Positions 41,060-49,400 of a stretch of 64,000 bases of DNA are shown here, piece after piece (positions within the stretch are counted from its first letter, which is position 1; each line of letters begins with the position of its first letter). The DNA is from SG-bin9 sp049323835 (GTDB taxonomy: Bacteria > Pseudomonadota > Alphaproteobacteria > Rhizobiales > Xanthobacteraceae), in NCBI GenBank assembly GCA_049323835.1, contig JBMOOJ010000076.1, positions 1 to 64,000 of the forward strand, read 5' to 3'. The notes beneath the pieces were generated by a model, which searched no databases, was not told the origin of the DNA, and saw only the letters and a program-made list of their open reading frames with translations. The position numbers and the translations under genes were made by a program.

Positions 41060-42664
41060 ATGGGCGCAATCAAACAGTTCGGCTACCGGCGGCATCCCGA
41101 TCAGGATCGTGAGGCGTCGCGCGCGGCGCATCATGACGTGATCGTGGTCGGTGCGGGTCCGGTTGGGCTGTCGCTGGCGATCGATCTTGCGGCGCGCGGC
41201 CAACGTGTCGTGCTGCTCGACGATGCCGACCGGATCGGCGAAGGCTCCCGCGCGATCTGCTTCTCCAAACGTTCGCTCGAATACTGGGACCGGCTCGGCG
41301 TCGGCCAGCGCATGGTCGACAAGGGTGTGGTGTGGAAGGTCGGCAAGATTTTCTCGCGCGATACGCTGCTCTATCAGTTCGATCTGTTGCCAGAGCCGGG
41401 CCACAAGCGGCCGGCGTTCATCAATCTCCAGCAGTATTACGCCGAGGCGTTTCTCACCGACCGCACCGCCGACTTTCCGCTGATCGATCTGCGCTGGAGC
41501 AACAAGGTCACGGCGCTCGACAGACACAACGATCATTGCGTGCTGACCATCGAGACGCCCGACGGGCCGTACCGGCTGGCCGCGAGCTATGTGGTCGCCT
41601 GCGACGGGGCGCGCTCCGCGCTGCGCGCCATGATCGGCGCCGATTTCGAGGGCCAGGCGTTCGAGGACCAGTTCCTGATCGCCGACGTGAAGATGACGGC
41701 GGAGTTTCCGACCGAGCGCTGGTTCTGGTTCGATCCGCCGTTCCATGCCGGCCGCTCGGCACTGCTGCACAAGCAGCCGGACGACATCTGGCGGATCGAC
41801 CTGCAACTCTCCCGCGACGCGGATGCAACGATCGAACGGCGGCCAGAGAATGTCCGCCCGCGCATCGAGCGGATGCTCGGCCATGGCAACTTCGAGTTCG
41901 AGTGGATTTCGCTCTACCGCTTCCATTGCCGGCGGATGCGGCGCTTCGTGCATGGCCGCGTGATCTTCGCCGGCGATTCCGCGCATCAGGTGTCGCCGTT
42001 CGGGGCGCGCGGCGCCAACTCCGGGCTCGAGGACGCGGAAAACCTAGCCTGGAAGCTTGCGCACGTGTTGCGGAAGAACGCGCCGGAGTCGCTCCTCGAA
42101 ACCTACCACACCGAGCGCAGTGCCGCCGCCGACGAGAACATCCGCGAATCGACGCGCTCGACCGATTTCATGGCGCCGGTCAGCGCGCAGGAAGCGCGCA
42201 TGCGGCAGGCGATCCTCGCGCTCGCCAAGGACACCGAGTTTGCCAAGCGCATGGTCAACGGCGGCCGTCTGTCGGTGCCCTCGGTTTACGACTCGCCGCT
42301 ATCGACGCCGGACGCCGATGTGTGGTCCGGCGGGCCTCGGCCGGGTTCCTCGCTCGATGCGCCGCTGATGCGGCGCGAGGCCCCGGCGTATCTCAGCGAT
42401 GCGTTCGTGGAGGGCGGCGGACGGTTCGCGCTGCTGGAGTTCGCCAACGGTGTCCCGGTCGAAGCGCCCGCGGATGTGCATCGTATCCGTATCGGCGGCC
42501 GCACCGGCCTGTCCGATCCCGATGGCACCGCTGCGCTTCGATACGATGCGCCGCCCGGCACGGCCTATCTGTTGCGGCCGGACGGCTACGTCGCCGCGCG
42601 CTTCCGTCATCCGTCGCGCGCCGCAGTCGCGGCGGCGGTGCGCCGCGCCCATGGATTTGAATAG
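41060..42664 (+). CDS. FAD-dependent aromatic hydroxylase (MhpA-like)
   Basis: 534-aa flavoprotein monooxygenase of the PHBH/MhpA class. The FAD GxGxxG motif is VIVVGAGPVGLSLAIDLAARG without a leader beyond about 25 residues; the DG motif is ACDGARSALR; the GD motif is VIFAGDSAHQVSPFGARGAN. The C-terminal about 130 residues resemble the thioredoxin-like tail of MhpA-type enzymes. AGGCAGGT precedes the ATG. It is first in a cluster leading to homogentisate dioxygenase, so it may hydroxylate a hydroxyphenylacetate to homogentisate (inference). The exact substrate is unknown. Confidence 0.88.
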   Translation: MGAIKQFGYRRHPDQDREASRAAHHDVIVVGAGPVGLSLAIDLAARGQRVVLLDDADRIGEGSRAICFSKRSLEYWDRLGVGQRMVDKGVVWKVGKIFSRDTLLYQFDLLPEPGHKRPAFINLQQYYAEAFLTDRTADFPLIDLRWSNKVTALDRHNDHCVLTIETPDGPYRLAASYVVACDGARSALRAMIGADFEGQAFEDQFLIADVKMTAEFPTERWFWFDPPFHAGRSALLHKQPDDIWRIDLQLSRDADATIERRPENVRPRIERMLGHGNFEFEWISLYRFHCRRMRRFVHGRVIFAGDSAHQVSPFGARGANSGLEDAENLAWKLAHVLRKNAPESLLETYHTERSAAADENIRESTRSTDFMAPVSAQEARMRQAILALAKDTEFAKRMVNGGRLSVPSVYDSPLSTPDADVWSGGPRPGSSLDAPLMRREAPAYLSDAFVEGGGRFALLEFANGVPVEAPADVHRIRIGGRTGLSDPDGTAALRYDAPPGTAYLLRPDGYVAARFRHPSRAAVAAAVRRAHGFE

Positions 42665-42686
42665 TCGGGCTTGCAGTGAGGGCAAC

Positions 42687-42887
42687 ATGAAACTGTCGAC
42701 CCGTTCGAACTTTGCCAGGCCGGACGATGCGTTCCGCATGATCGTCGAGGCGCATCGCGGATTGCAGGACGATGCAAGCCATGCGCTCGATACGGCGCTG
42801 GTGCTGATCCTCGCCAACCACATCGGCGATCCCGACGTACTGGGCGAGGCGATCGCGCTGGCGAAAAGCCGGCTGGCGGATGCGTAA
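42687..42887 (+). CDS. DUF2783-like small protein
   Basis: 66-aa soluble protein starting MKLSTRSNFARPDDAFRMIV. It matches the DUF2783 group of short proteins that occur next to FAD monooxygenases, an MBL-fold protein and hmgA in Rhizobiales and Burkholderiales. It is helical throughout, with a middle stretch HALDTALVLILANHIGDPDV. Start supported by GAGGG. It lies 22 bases after the FAD gene, so it is part of the same operon. No activity is known; a partner or stability factor for the cluster enzymes is possible. Confidence 0.75.
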   Translation: MKLSTRSNFARPDDAFRMIVEAHRGLQDDASHALDTALVLILANHIGDPDVLGEAIALAKSRLADA

Positions 42888-42892
42888 CGGTG

Positions 42893-42997
42893 GTCATTGC
42901 GAGGAGGCGAAGCCGACGAGGCAATCCAGCGGGAATGACGAGGCAATCCAGCGGGAATAAGGAGTGGATTGCGTCGGCCTGATGGCCTCGCAATGAC
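42893..42997. repeat. Intergenic palindromic repeat with internal tandem duplication
   Basis: The ends GTCATTGCGAGG (42893-42904) and CCTCGCAATGAC (42986-42997) are exact inverse complements. Inside, a 22-bp unit containing GGCAATCCAGCGGGAAT is present twice in tandem (42915-42936, 42937-42958). This matches a repeat type common in Bradyrhizobium-like genomes. It lies between two genes of the hmgA cluster and could be transcribed with it. Confidence 0.75.
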
Positions 42998-43020
42998 GGA
43001 TGTTTTCTTGAGGAGATGGA

Positions 43021-43986
43021 ATGTCAGACAGCAAGACCAAAGGCTTCGCTTCGACCGGCGACCTGACGGAGAAGAAGATCACGTTCTCCGAGATCGGCCC
43101 CGATCTCTATGCGTTCACCGCCGAGGGCGATCCGAACTCGGCGGTGATCGTCGGCGAGGACGGCTGCCTCGTGTTCGATGCGCAGGCGACGCCGGCGATG
43201 GCCAACAGCGTGATCGAGCGCGTGCGCACGGTGACCGACAAGCCGATCAAGTATGTGGTGCTGTCGCACTATCACGCCGTGCGCGTGCTCGGTGCGTCGG
43301 CCTACAAGGCGCAGGGCATCGTCGCCTCGCAGGAGACGCACCGGCTGATCGCAGAGCGCGGCCAGCAGGACTGGGATTCAGAATACGGCCGTTTCCCAAG
43401 GCTTTTCCGCGATGCCGAGAGCATTCCCGGCTTGACCTGGCCGACGCTGACGTTCGAAACCGAGATGTCGATCTATCTCGGCAAGCGCGAAGTGCGGCTG
43501 ATGCATCTCGGTGCGGGCCACACCTCGGGCGACATCGTCGCGTGGGTACCGGATGCAGAGGTGATGTTCTCCGGCGACCTGATCGAATTTCACTCCGCCT
43601 GCTATTGCGGCGACGCGCATCTGCGCGAGTGGCCGATGACGCTCAACGAAATTCGTGCCTTCAATCCGAAGTCGATCGCGCCGGGCCGTGGCGATGCGCT
43701 GAAGGGGAAGAGGATGGTCAACGAGGCGATCGCGATGACGCGCGATTTCGTCACCTCGCTCTATGGCGCCGCGGAACAATCGGTCGCCAGGGGGCATAGT
43801 CTCAAAGACACGGTCGCCGCGACGCGCGCCGTGATGGATCCGAAATTCTCGTCGTTTGCCATCTACGAGCACTGCCTGCCGTTCAATGTCTCGCGGGCCT
43901 TCGACGAAGCATCCGGCATCGACGATCCGGTGATCTGGACCGCCGAGCGTGATCGCGAAATGTGGGCTGCCATTCAGGGAGGTTGA
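43021..43986 (+). CDS. MBL-fold metallo-hydrolase with altered metal motif
   Basis: 321-aa protein of the metallo-beta-lactamase fold. The usual SHxHxDH site appears as SHYHAVRVLG (His83, His85, then Val87-Arg88), so the Asp and His that form the second metal site are replaced. Later elements look normal: HLGAGHTSGD and MFSGDLIEF. Such altered sites suggest a single-metal enzyme or a non-hydrolytic role. It sits between the DUF2783 gene and hmgA, with hmgA starting 3 bases after the stop, so the cluster is co-expressed. The substrate is unknown. Confidence 0.85.
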   Translation: MSDSKTKGFASTGDLTEKKITFSEIGPDLYAFTAEGDPNSAVIVGEDGCLVFDAQATPAMANSVIERVRTVTDKPIKYVVLSHYHAVRVLGASAYKAQGIVASQETHRLIAERGQQDWDSEYGRFPRLFRDAESIPGLTWPTLTFETEMSIYLGKREVRLMHLGAGHTSGDIVAWVPDAEVMFSGDLIEFHSACYCGDAHLREWPMTLNEIRAFNPKSIAPGRGDALKGKRMVNEAIAMTRDFVTSLYGAAEQSVARGHSLKDTVAATRAVMDPKFSSFAIYEHCLPFNVSRAFDEASGIDDPVIWTAERDREMWAAIQGG

Positions 43987-43988
43987 AG

Positions 43989-45335
43989 ATGAACATCACG
44001 ACAGCACCCGGCCTCATCACCAGCAATCAGACCAGCGTCACCCCCGGCTACATGTCGGGTTTCGGCAACAGCTTCGAGACCGAGGCGCTGCCGGGTGCGC
44101 TACCGATCGGACGCAACTCGCCACAGCAATGCGCTTACGGCCTCTACGCCGAACAGCTCTCCGGCTCGCCATTCACCGCGCCACGCGGCACCAATGAGCG
44201 CTCGTGGCTTTACCGCATCCGCCCCTCGGTGCTGCATTCCGGGCGCTTTAAGAAGGCCGACAAGCGGCTGTGGCGCACCGCGCCGTGTCTGGAGGCCGAT
44301 ATTCCGATCGCGCAGATGCGCTGGGATCCCGCGCCGATCCCGAAGGAAGAGATCACCTTCCTCCAAGGCGTGCAGACCATCACCACGGCCGGCGATGCGT
44401 CGGCGCAGTCGGGCATGGCGGCGCACGTTTATCTGATCACCAAGTCGATGGTCGACCAGCACTTCTACAATGCGGACGGAGAGCTGCTGTTCGTGCCGCA
44501 GCAGGGAAGTCTGCGCTTCGTCACCGAGTTCGGCGTCATCGATATCGAGCCGCAGGAGATCGCGGTCATTCCGCGCGGCGTGAAGTTCCGCGTCGAACTC
44601 CCGAGCGGTCCGGCGCGCGGGTACCTCTGCGAGAACTATGGCGGCGCGCTGACGTTGCCGGAGCGCGGGCCGATCGGCGCCAACTGTCTCGCCAATGCGC
44701 GCGATTTCCTGACGCCAGTTGCCGCCTACGAAGACAAGGACACGCCGACCGAGCTTTATGTGAAGTGGGGCGGCGAACTGTACGTCACGCAGCTCGGCCA
44801 TTCGCCGATCGATGTGGTTGCGTGGCACGGCAACTACGCGCCGTACAAGTATGACCTGCGCACTTTCTCGCCGGTCGGCGCGATCAGCTTCGATCACCCC
44901 GATCCGTCGATCTTCACGGTCTTGACCTCGCCGTCGGAGACGGCGGGCACGGCGAACATCGACTTCGTCATCTTCCCGGAGCGCTGGTCGGTCGCCGACA
45001 ATACGTTCCGCCCGCCGTGGTACCACATGAACATCATGTCGGAGTTCATGGGCCTTATCTGCGGCGTCTACGATGCGCGGCCGGAGGGCTTCACGCCCGG
45101 CGGTATCAGCCTGCACAACATGATGCTGCCGCACGGCCCGGACCGGCAGGCGTTCGACCATGCCAGCAATGTCGAATTGAGGCCGGTGAAGATGACGGGC
45201 TCGGTCGCTTTCATGTTCGAGACGCGCTTCCCGCAGCGGGTGACGGCGCACGGCGCGTCGACCCCGACGCTTCAGGCCAATTATTCGGACTGCTGGAGCG
45301 GCCTCGAAAAGCGGTTCGATCCGGCCCGGCGGTAA
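43989..45335 (+). CDS. hmgA: Homogentisate 1,2-dioxygenase
   Basis: 448-aa iron-dependent ring-cleavage enzyme converting homogentisate to maleylacetoacetate. Hallmarks include YMSGFGNSFETEALPGALP near the start, the region PWYHMNIMSEFMGLICGVYD with iron-ligand His and Glu, and GFTPGGISLHNMMLPHGPD. Length and order match the family fully. The usual partners hmgB/hmgC (fumarylacetoacetase, maleylacetoacetate isomerase) are not in the window; a hairpin with four T residues follows the gene. It is last in the MarR-controlled cluster. Confidence 0.95.
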   Translation: MNITTAPGLITSNQTSVTPGYMSGFGNSFETEALPGALPIGRNSPQQCAYGLYAEQLSGSPFTAPRGTNERSWLYRIRPSVLHSGRFKKADKRLWRTAPCLEADIPIAQMRWDPAPIPKEEITFLQGVQTITTAGDASAQSGMAAHVYLITKSMVDQHFYNADGELLFVPQQGSLRFVTEFGVIDIEPQEIAVIPRGVKFRVELPSGPARGYLCENYGGALTLPERGPIGANCLANARDFLTPVAAYEDKDTPTELYVKWGGELYVTQLGHSPIDVVAWHGNYAPYKYDLRTFSPVGAISFDHPDPSIFTVLTSPSETAGTANIDFVIFPERWSVADNTFRPPWYHMNIMSEFMGLICGVYDARPEGFTPGGISLHNMMLPHGPDRQAFDHASNVELRPVKMTGSVAFMFETRFPQRVTAHGASTPTLQANYSDCWSGLEKRFDPARR

Positions 45336-45433
45336 AGTCGTGCCGTCCCGTTTGTGACGCGCATCGGAGAGCCGGGCCTGCGGGCCGGGTTCCCCACGGT
45401 ATTCATGCGCCTGTGGAAAATTATTAACCGGCT

Positions 45434-45458
45434 AAGCCGATGGAAAACATCGGCTTTT
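45434..45458 (+). terminator. Terminator after hmgA
   Basis: AAGCCGATG (45434-45442), GAAAA loop, CATCGGCTT (45448-45456), then T residues to 45458. A 9-bp perfect stem, 99 bases after the hmgA stop and directly before the Pho box. Confidence 0.6.
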
Positions 45459-45461
45459 CGC

Positions 45462-45490
45462 CTGTCATCCAGCTGTCATCCAGCCATCAT
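45462..45490 (+). promoter_or_regulatory. Pho box upstream of pstS
   Basis: Direct repeats CTGTCAT at 45462-45468 and 45473-45479, spaced exactly 11 bases apart (CTGTCAT, CCAG, CTGTCAT), match the PhoB box consensus perfectly. A third degenerate half-site, CCATCAT at 45484-45490, keeps the same 11-base period. PhoB, encoded at 50132, would bind here under phosphate starvation. The pstS start lies about 85 bases downstream. Confidence 0.85.
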
Positions 45491-45573
45491 AAAAGTGCAA
45501 GCGCTCACTCAGTAGGAGTGCCGCGCGAGTGCAATCCAATCGGGATAGCGCCGCTTACGGATGGAGAAACCCC

Positions 45574-46581
45574 GTGAATTTCATCAAGATCGCAACGGCC
45601 ACATCGGTGGCCTTGGCAGGTTCGGTCGCCCTCGCAGCGCCGGCCCTCGCACAAACCAAGACAATTCAGATCGACGGCTCGAGCACCGTTTTTCCGGTGT
45701 CTGAAGCTTTCGCAGAAGAGTTTCAGAAGCAGAAGAAGGGGGCCGTCCGCGTCACCGTAGGCGTCTCGGGCACCGGCGGCGGCTTCAAGAAGTTCTGCCG
45801 TGGCGAAACCGACATTTCCAACGGGTCGCGTCCGATCCTGCGCCAGGAAATGGACGAGTGCGCGAAGAACGGCATCACCTTCATCGAAATGCCGATCGCG
45901 TTCGACGCGCTGACTGTCGCCGTCAGCCCCAAGAACAACTTCCTCGAATGCATCAAGGTTTCGGACCTCAAGAAGATCTGGGAGCCGGCCGCTCAGGGCA
46001 AGGTGATGAACTGGAGCGATGTCGACCCGAAGTGGCCGAACCGCAAGATGTCGCTGTTCGGAGCTGGCGCGGACTCGGGCACGTTCGACTATTTCACCGA
46101 AGCCGTGAACGGCAAGGCGAAGGCGACGCGCGCCGACTTCACTGCCTCCGAAGACGACAACGTGCTGGTTCAGGGCATCGAGCGCGACGAAAACTCGCTC
46201 GGCTACATTCCCTACGCCTACTACGAGCCGCACAAGACTAAGATGAAGGCGGTCGGCATCGATGAAGGCAAGGGCAAGGGCTGCGTCAAGCCTTCGCTCG
46301 AGGCAGTCACCGCCGGCACCTACAATCCGCTCGCCCGTCCGCTGTTCATCTATGTGAGCACCAAGGCGGCCGAGAAGCCGGAGATCAAGGAGTACATCGA
46401 GTACATCATGACCAAGGGCGCTCCGCTCGTGAAGGAAGTGAAGTACCTGCCGCTTCCGGATGCGGCGTACGCCACCGCGTACAAGCACTTCAAGGACGGC
46501 CGCAAGGGAACGGTGTTCGGCGGCGTGCCGGAAGTCGGCGTCTCGGTCGAGGATCTGATGAAGCGCGACGCGAAAAGCTGA
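45574..46581 (+). CDS. pstS: Phosphate ABC transporter substrate-binding protein PstS
   Basis: 335-aa periplasmic phosphate-binding protein. The GTG at 45574 has GGAGAAA ahead and starts a signal peptide (MNFIKIATATSVALAGSVAL, cleavage near ALAQ). The phosphate-binding loops are visible: IDGSSTVFPVSEAFAEEF, VSGTGGGFKKFCRGETDISN and SRPILRQEMDEC. The later GADSGTFDYFTEAVNG is also typical. It is first in pstSCAB-phoU-phoB and is preceded by a Pho box. A strong hairpin follows, separating its message from pstC. Confidence 0.94.
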   Translation: MNFIKIATATSVALAGSVALAAPALAQTKTIQIDGSSTVFPVSEAFAEEFQKQKKGAVRVTVGVSGTGGGFKKFCRGETDISNGSRPILRQEMDECAKNGITFIEMPIAFDALTVAVSPKNNFLECIKVSDLKKIWEPAAQGKVMNWSDVDPKWPNRKMSLFGAGADSGTFDYFTEAVNGKAKATRADFTASEDDNVLVQGIERDENSLGYIPYAYYEPHKTKMKAVGIDEGKGKGCVKPSLEAVTAGTYNPLARPLFIYVSTKAAEKPEIKEYIEYIMTKGAPLVKEVKYLPLPDAAYATAYKHFKDGRKGTVFGGVPEVGVSVEDLMKRDAKS

Positions 46582-46590
46582 TCGCAAACA

Positions 46591-46618
46591 TTGGAGCGGC
46601 GATCCATCGCCGCTCCAA
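46591..46618 (+). promoter_or_regulatory. Perfect hairpin between pstS and pstC
   Basis: TTGGAGCGGCGAT (46591-46603), CC, and its exact complement (46606-46618): 13 bp with a 2-base centre, 9 bases after the pstS stop. Only TT follows. It probably stabilises the pstS message or attenuates readthrough into pstC, so that PstS exceeds the permease. Confidence 0.75.
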
Positions 46619-46638
46619 TTCTGCAACTGGGGAAAATC

Positions 46639-47547
46639 ATGGCATCGGCTCTGACGATGAACCAACGGCGAGTTCAGCGCCTGCGCGAGCGAGGCATTGA
46701 ATTCATCCTGCTGCTGGCAGCGGCATCTTCGGTCTTCGTAACGGCGGCAATCGTTTGCGTGCTGGTCTACGAGTCCTTCGGTTTCTTCCGGACCGTTCCC
46801 TTGACCGACTTTCTCTTCGGAACCGTCTGGACGCCGCTGTTCGACAATCCGAAGTACGGCATTCTGCCTTTGCTCTCGGGTACCCTGCTCAGCACCGTCG
46901 TTGCGCTGGTTTTCGTCGCGCCCATCGGTCTGATCACGGCGATCTATCTGAGCGAGTTTGCGTCGCCGAAGACGCGGGAGATCATCAAGCCGATCCTGGA
47001 ATTGCTGAGCGGCGTGCCGACGGTGGTTTACGGGTTCTTCGCGTTGCTCTTTGTGACTCCCTTGCTGCAAAGTTTTGTCCCGGGCCTTCCGGGCTTCAAC
47101 ATCCTGAGCGCGGGCATCGTTATCGGCATCATGATCATCCCGTACGTCGCCTCCCTTTCCGAGGACGCGATGCGAGCGGTGCCAAACAGTCTGCGCGACG
47201 GCTCGCTGGCCCTTGGAGCAACCAGATTCGAGACGGCGATCAAGGTTGTCCTGCCTGCCGCGACGTCCGGCGTAGCCGCGGCGTTCATTCTCGGAATTTC
47301 GCGCGCCGTCGGAGAGACGATGATCGTGGCGATCGCTGCGGGTCAGCAGCCGAACCTCACAATCGATCCGCGAGAACCGGCAGCGACGATTACCGCATAC
47401 ATCGTGCAGGTGGCGCTCGGCGATCTGCCGCATGGAAGCATCGCCTACCAGACGATCTTCGCGGCCGGTCTGATGCTTCTGTTGCTCACGCTGACGTTCA
47501 ACATTCTTGGCTTCTGGCTTCGCCATAAATTCCGGGAGGTCTACTAA
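46639..47547 (+). CDS. pstC: Phosphate ABC transporter permease PstC
   Basis: 302-aa inner-membrane permease with six predicted helices. The family signatures LYLSEFASPKTREIIKPILE-like loop (IYLSEFASPKTREI) and the coupling loop LGISRAVGETMIVAIAAG are present. The ATG at 46639 follows GGGGAAAATC. The stop TAA overlaps the pstA ATG (TAATG), so translation is coupled. Together with PstA it forms the phosphate channel. Confidence 0.93.
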   Translation: MASALTMNQRRVQRLRERGIEFILLLAAASSVFVTAAIVCVLVYESFGFFRTVPLTDFLFGTVWTPLFDNPKYGILPLLSGTLLSTVVALVFVAPIGLITAIYLSEFASPKTREIIKPILELLSGVPTVVYGFFALLFVTPLLQSFVPGLPGFNILSAGIVIGIMIIPYVASLSEDAMRAVPNSLRDGSLALGATRFETAIKVVLPAATSGVAAAFILGISRAVGETMIVAIAAGQQPNLTIDPREPAATITAYIVQVALGDLPHGSIAYQTIFAAGLMLLLLTLTFNILGFWLRHKFREVY

Positions 47548-48506
47548 TGTCTATCGCATCGACCTTGTCCGGCGAACAGGTGGCCGCTTCCTTCAACACC
47601 GATACGTCGTTGAATCGCGTCAAGCGGCGGAAGAACCGCGAAGTCGCGTTCATCGTTGTCGGTCTGATCGCGACGTCGATCGGGCTCGTGGCGCTTGCCG
47701 CGCTGATGGTCGACCTTGCCGTCACCGGATACTCCAGGCTCAGTCCGGAGTTTTTCATGAACTTTCCTTCCCGGCGAGCGTCGCAGGCAGGCATTCTGTC
47801 GGCGTGGGTTGGCTCGTTTCTGGTGATTTCCGTCACCGGCATGATCGGCATTCCGCTGGGCGTTGCCGCCGGCATCTACCTCGAAGAGTACGCTCCGAAG
47901 AACGTCTGGACCAACATCATCGAGATCAACGTCAGCAATCTCGCCGGCGTTCCGTCGATCGTTTACGGCCTGCTCGCTCTCGGGCTGTTCGTCTACGGAT
48001 TCGGAACGGGGCGGAGCATTTTCACCGCGGGTCTCACCCTGGCGCTGCTGATCCTGCCGATCATCATCGTGTCGACGCGAGAGGCGATCCGCGCGGTGCC
48101 GTGGAGTTTGCGGGAGGCGGCATATGGCATCGGCTCGACCAAGTGGCAGGTAACGCGCGACCACGTGCTGCCGGCGTCGATTCCGGGCATCCTGACCGGG
48201 GTGATCATCGGCATCTCCCGGGCGCTGGGCGAGACTGCGCCGCTCGTGACCATCGGCGCGCTTTCGTTCATTGCGTTCCTGCCGCCATCGCCCATCACTT
48301 CGGACTTCCCGTTCGTCTCGTTTGCATGGCTGTTCGAGGGCTTTACCGTCCTTCCGATCCAGGCCTTCAACTGGGTTTCCCGGCCTGGCGAGGATTTCCA
48401 CGCGAACGCCGCGGCGGCGGGTCTCGTTCTGATGACGGTCACGCTGCTGCTGAACGGCATCGCAATCTACTTCCGCTATCGGCTCCGCAAGAAACTGCAA
48501 TGGTAA
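47547..48506 (+). CDS. pstA: Phosphate ABC transporter permease PstA
   Basis: 319-aa inner-membrane permease. A cytoplasmic N-terminus (about 35 residues, with the basic VKRRKNREVAF) precedes the first helix; six hydrophobic segments follow. Signatures include GVAAGIYLEEYAPKNVWTNI and the coupling loop IGISRALGETAPLVTIGALS. The start overlaps the pstC stop. It pairs with PstC and is powered by PstB. Confidence 0.93.
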   Translation: MSIASTLSGEQVAASFNTDTSLNRVKRRKNREVAFIVVGLIATSIGLVALAALMVDLAVTGYSRLSPEFFMNFPSRRASQAGILSAWVGSFLVISVTGMIGIPLGVAAGIYLEEYAPKNVWTNIIEINVSNLAGVPSIVYGLLALGLFVYGFGTGRSIFTAGLTLALLILPIIIVSTREAIRAVPWSLREAAYGIGSTKWQVTRDHVLPASIPGILTGVIIGISRALGETAPLVTIGALSFIAFLPPSPITSDFPFVSFAWLFEGFTVLPIQAFNWVSRPGEDFHANAAAAGLVLMTVTLLLNGIAIYFRYRLRKKLQW

Positions 48507-48556
48507 CTCCGCGACGGTTGCGCGGTAGCGCACGGCTCTCGACATAGGTGTTGAAA

Positions 48557-49375
48557 ATGAACAGTTTTACTCCAACGTTTGCGCATCAGAGTGCGGCGGC
48601 GCCGGCGGGTCAGGCCAACGCCGTGAAGATCTCGGCCAGCAACGTGAACGTCTACTATGGGGAGAAGCGGGCGCTCTTCGACGTGTCAGTCAACATCCCC
48701 GAGAAGTCCGTGACGGCATTTATCGGTCCGTCGGGATGCGGCAAGTCGACGTTTCTCCGCTGCCTCAACCGCATGAACGATACGATTCCGATTTGCCGTG
48801 TCACAGGACGGATCGAACTCGACAACGAGGATGTGAACAGTCCCAGCGTCGACCCGGTGCATCTGCGCGCTCGCGTCGGCATGGTGTTTCAGAAGCCAAA
48901 CCCGTTCCCGAAATCGATCTACGAGAACATCGCCTACGGACCGAAGATTCACGGTCTTGCCAACAACAAGACCGATCTCGATGAGATCGTCGAGACGAGC
49001 CTGAAGAAGGCCGGCCTTTTCAACGAGGTGAAGGATCGGCTGAACGACGCCGGAACCGGCTTGTCCGGCGGTCAGCAACAGCGCCTGTGCATTGCGCGGG
49101 CAATTGCGATCGGTCCGGAAGTCATTCTGATGGACGAGCCGTGCTCGGCGCTTGACCCCATCGCGACGGCCAAGATCGAAGAGCTGATCGACGAACTGAG
49201 GTCGAACTTCACGATCATCATCGTCACCCACTCGATGCAACAGGCGGCGCGCGTTTCTCAGAGGACTGCCTTCTTCCATCTGGGAGTTCTGGTCGAAGAA
49301 GGGGTGACTGACATGATCTTTACGACTCCAAAAGACAGCCGCACCCAAGATTACATCACGGGCCGCTTCGGCTGA
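48557..49375 (+). CDS. pstB: Phosphate ABC transporter ATPase PstB
   Basis: 272-aa ATP-binding subunit. Walker A GPSGCGKST, ABC signature LSGGQQQRLCIARAI, Walker B VILMDEPCSALDPIAT and switch His in IIVTHSMQQAARVS are all intact, with the PstB-specific FQKPNPFPKSIYENIAYGP. The ATG at 48557 has AGGTG 8 bases ahead; GTG at 48548 is a less likely start. The N-terminal about 20 residues are Ala/Gln-rich and variable. It lies 50 bases after pstA and 25 before phoU. Confidence 0.94.
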   Translation: MNSFTPTFAHQSAAAPAGQANAVKISASNVNVYYGEKRALFDVSVNIPEKSVTAFIGPSGCGKSTFLRCLNRMNDTIPICRVTGRIELDNEDVNSPSVDPVHLRARVGMVFQKPNPFPKSIYENIAYGPKIHGLANNKTDLDEIVETSLKKAGLFNEVKDRLNDAGTGLSGGQQQRLCIARAIAIGPEVILMDEPCSALDPIATAKIEELIDELRSNFTIIIVTHSMQQAARVSQRTAFFHLGVLVEEGVTDMIFTTPKDSRTQDYITGRFG

Positions 49376-49400
49376 CGCTACCGGCCCCAGGAGAATGGAA

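Noticed and set aside
45370..45390. GC-rich imperfect palindrome just after hmgA as its terminator
   Set aside because: The stem has a central mismatch and no T tract; the hairpin at 45434-45458 is better.
45505..47526. A 673-codon minus-strand frame opposite pstS/pstC
   Set aside because: Antisense to two clear phosphate transport genes and with no domain; codon pattern is that of a shadow frame.
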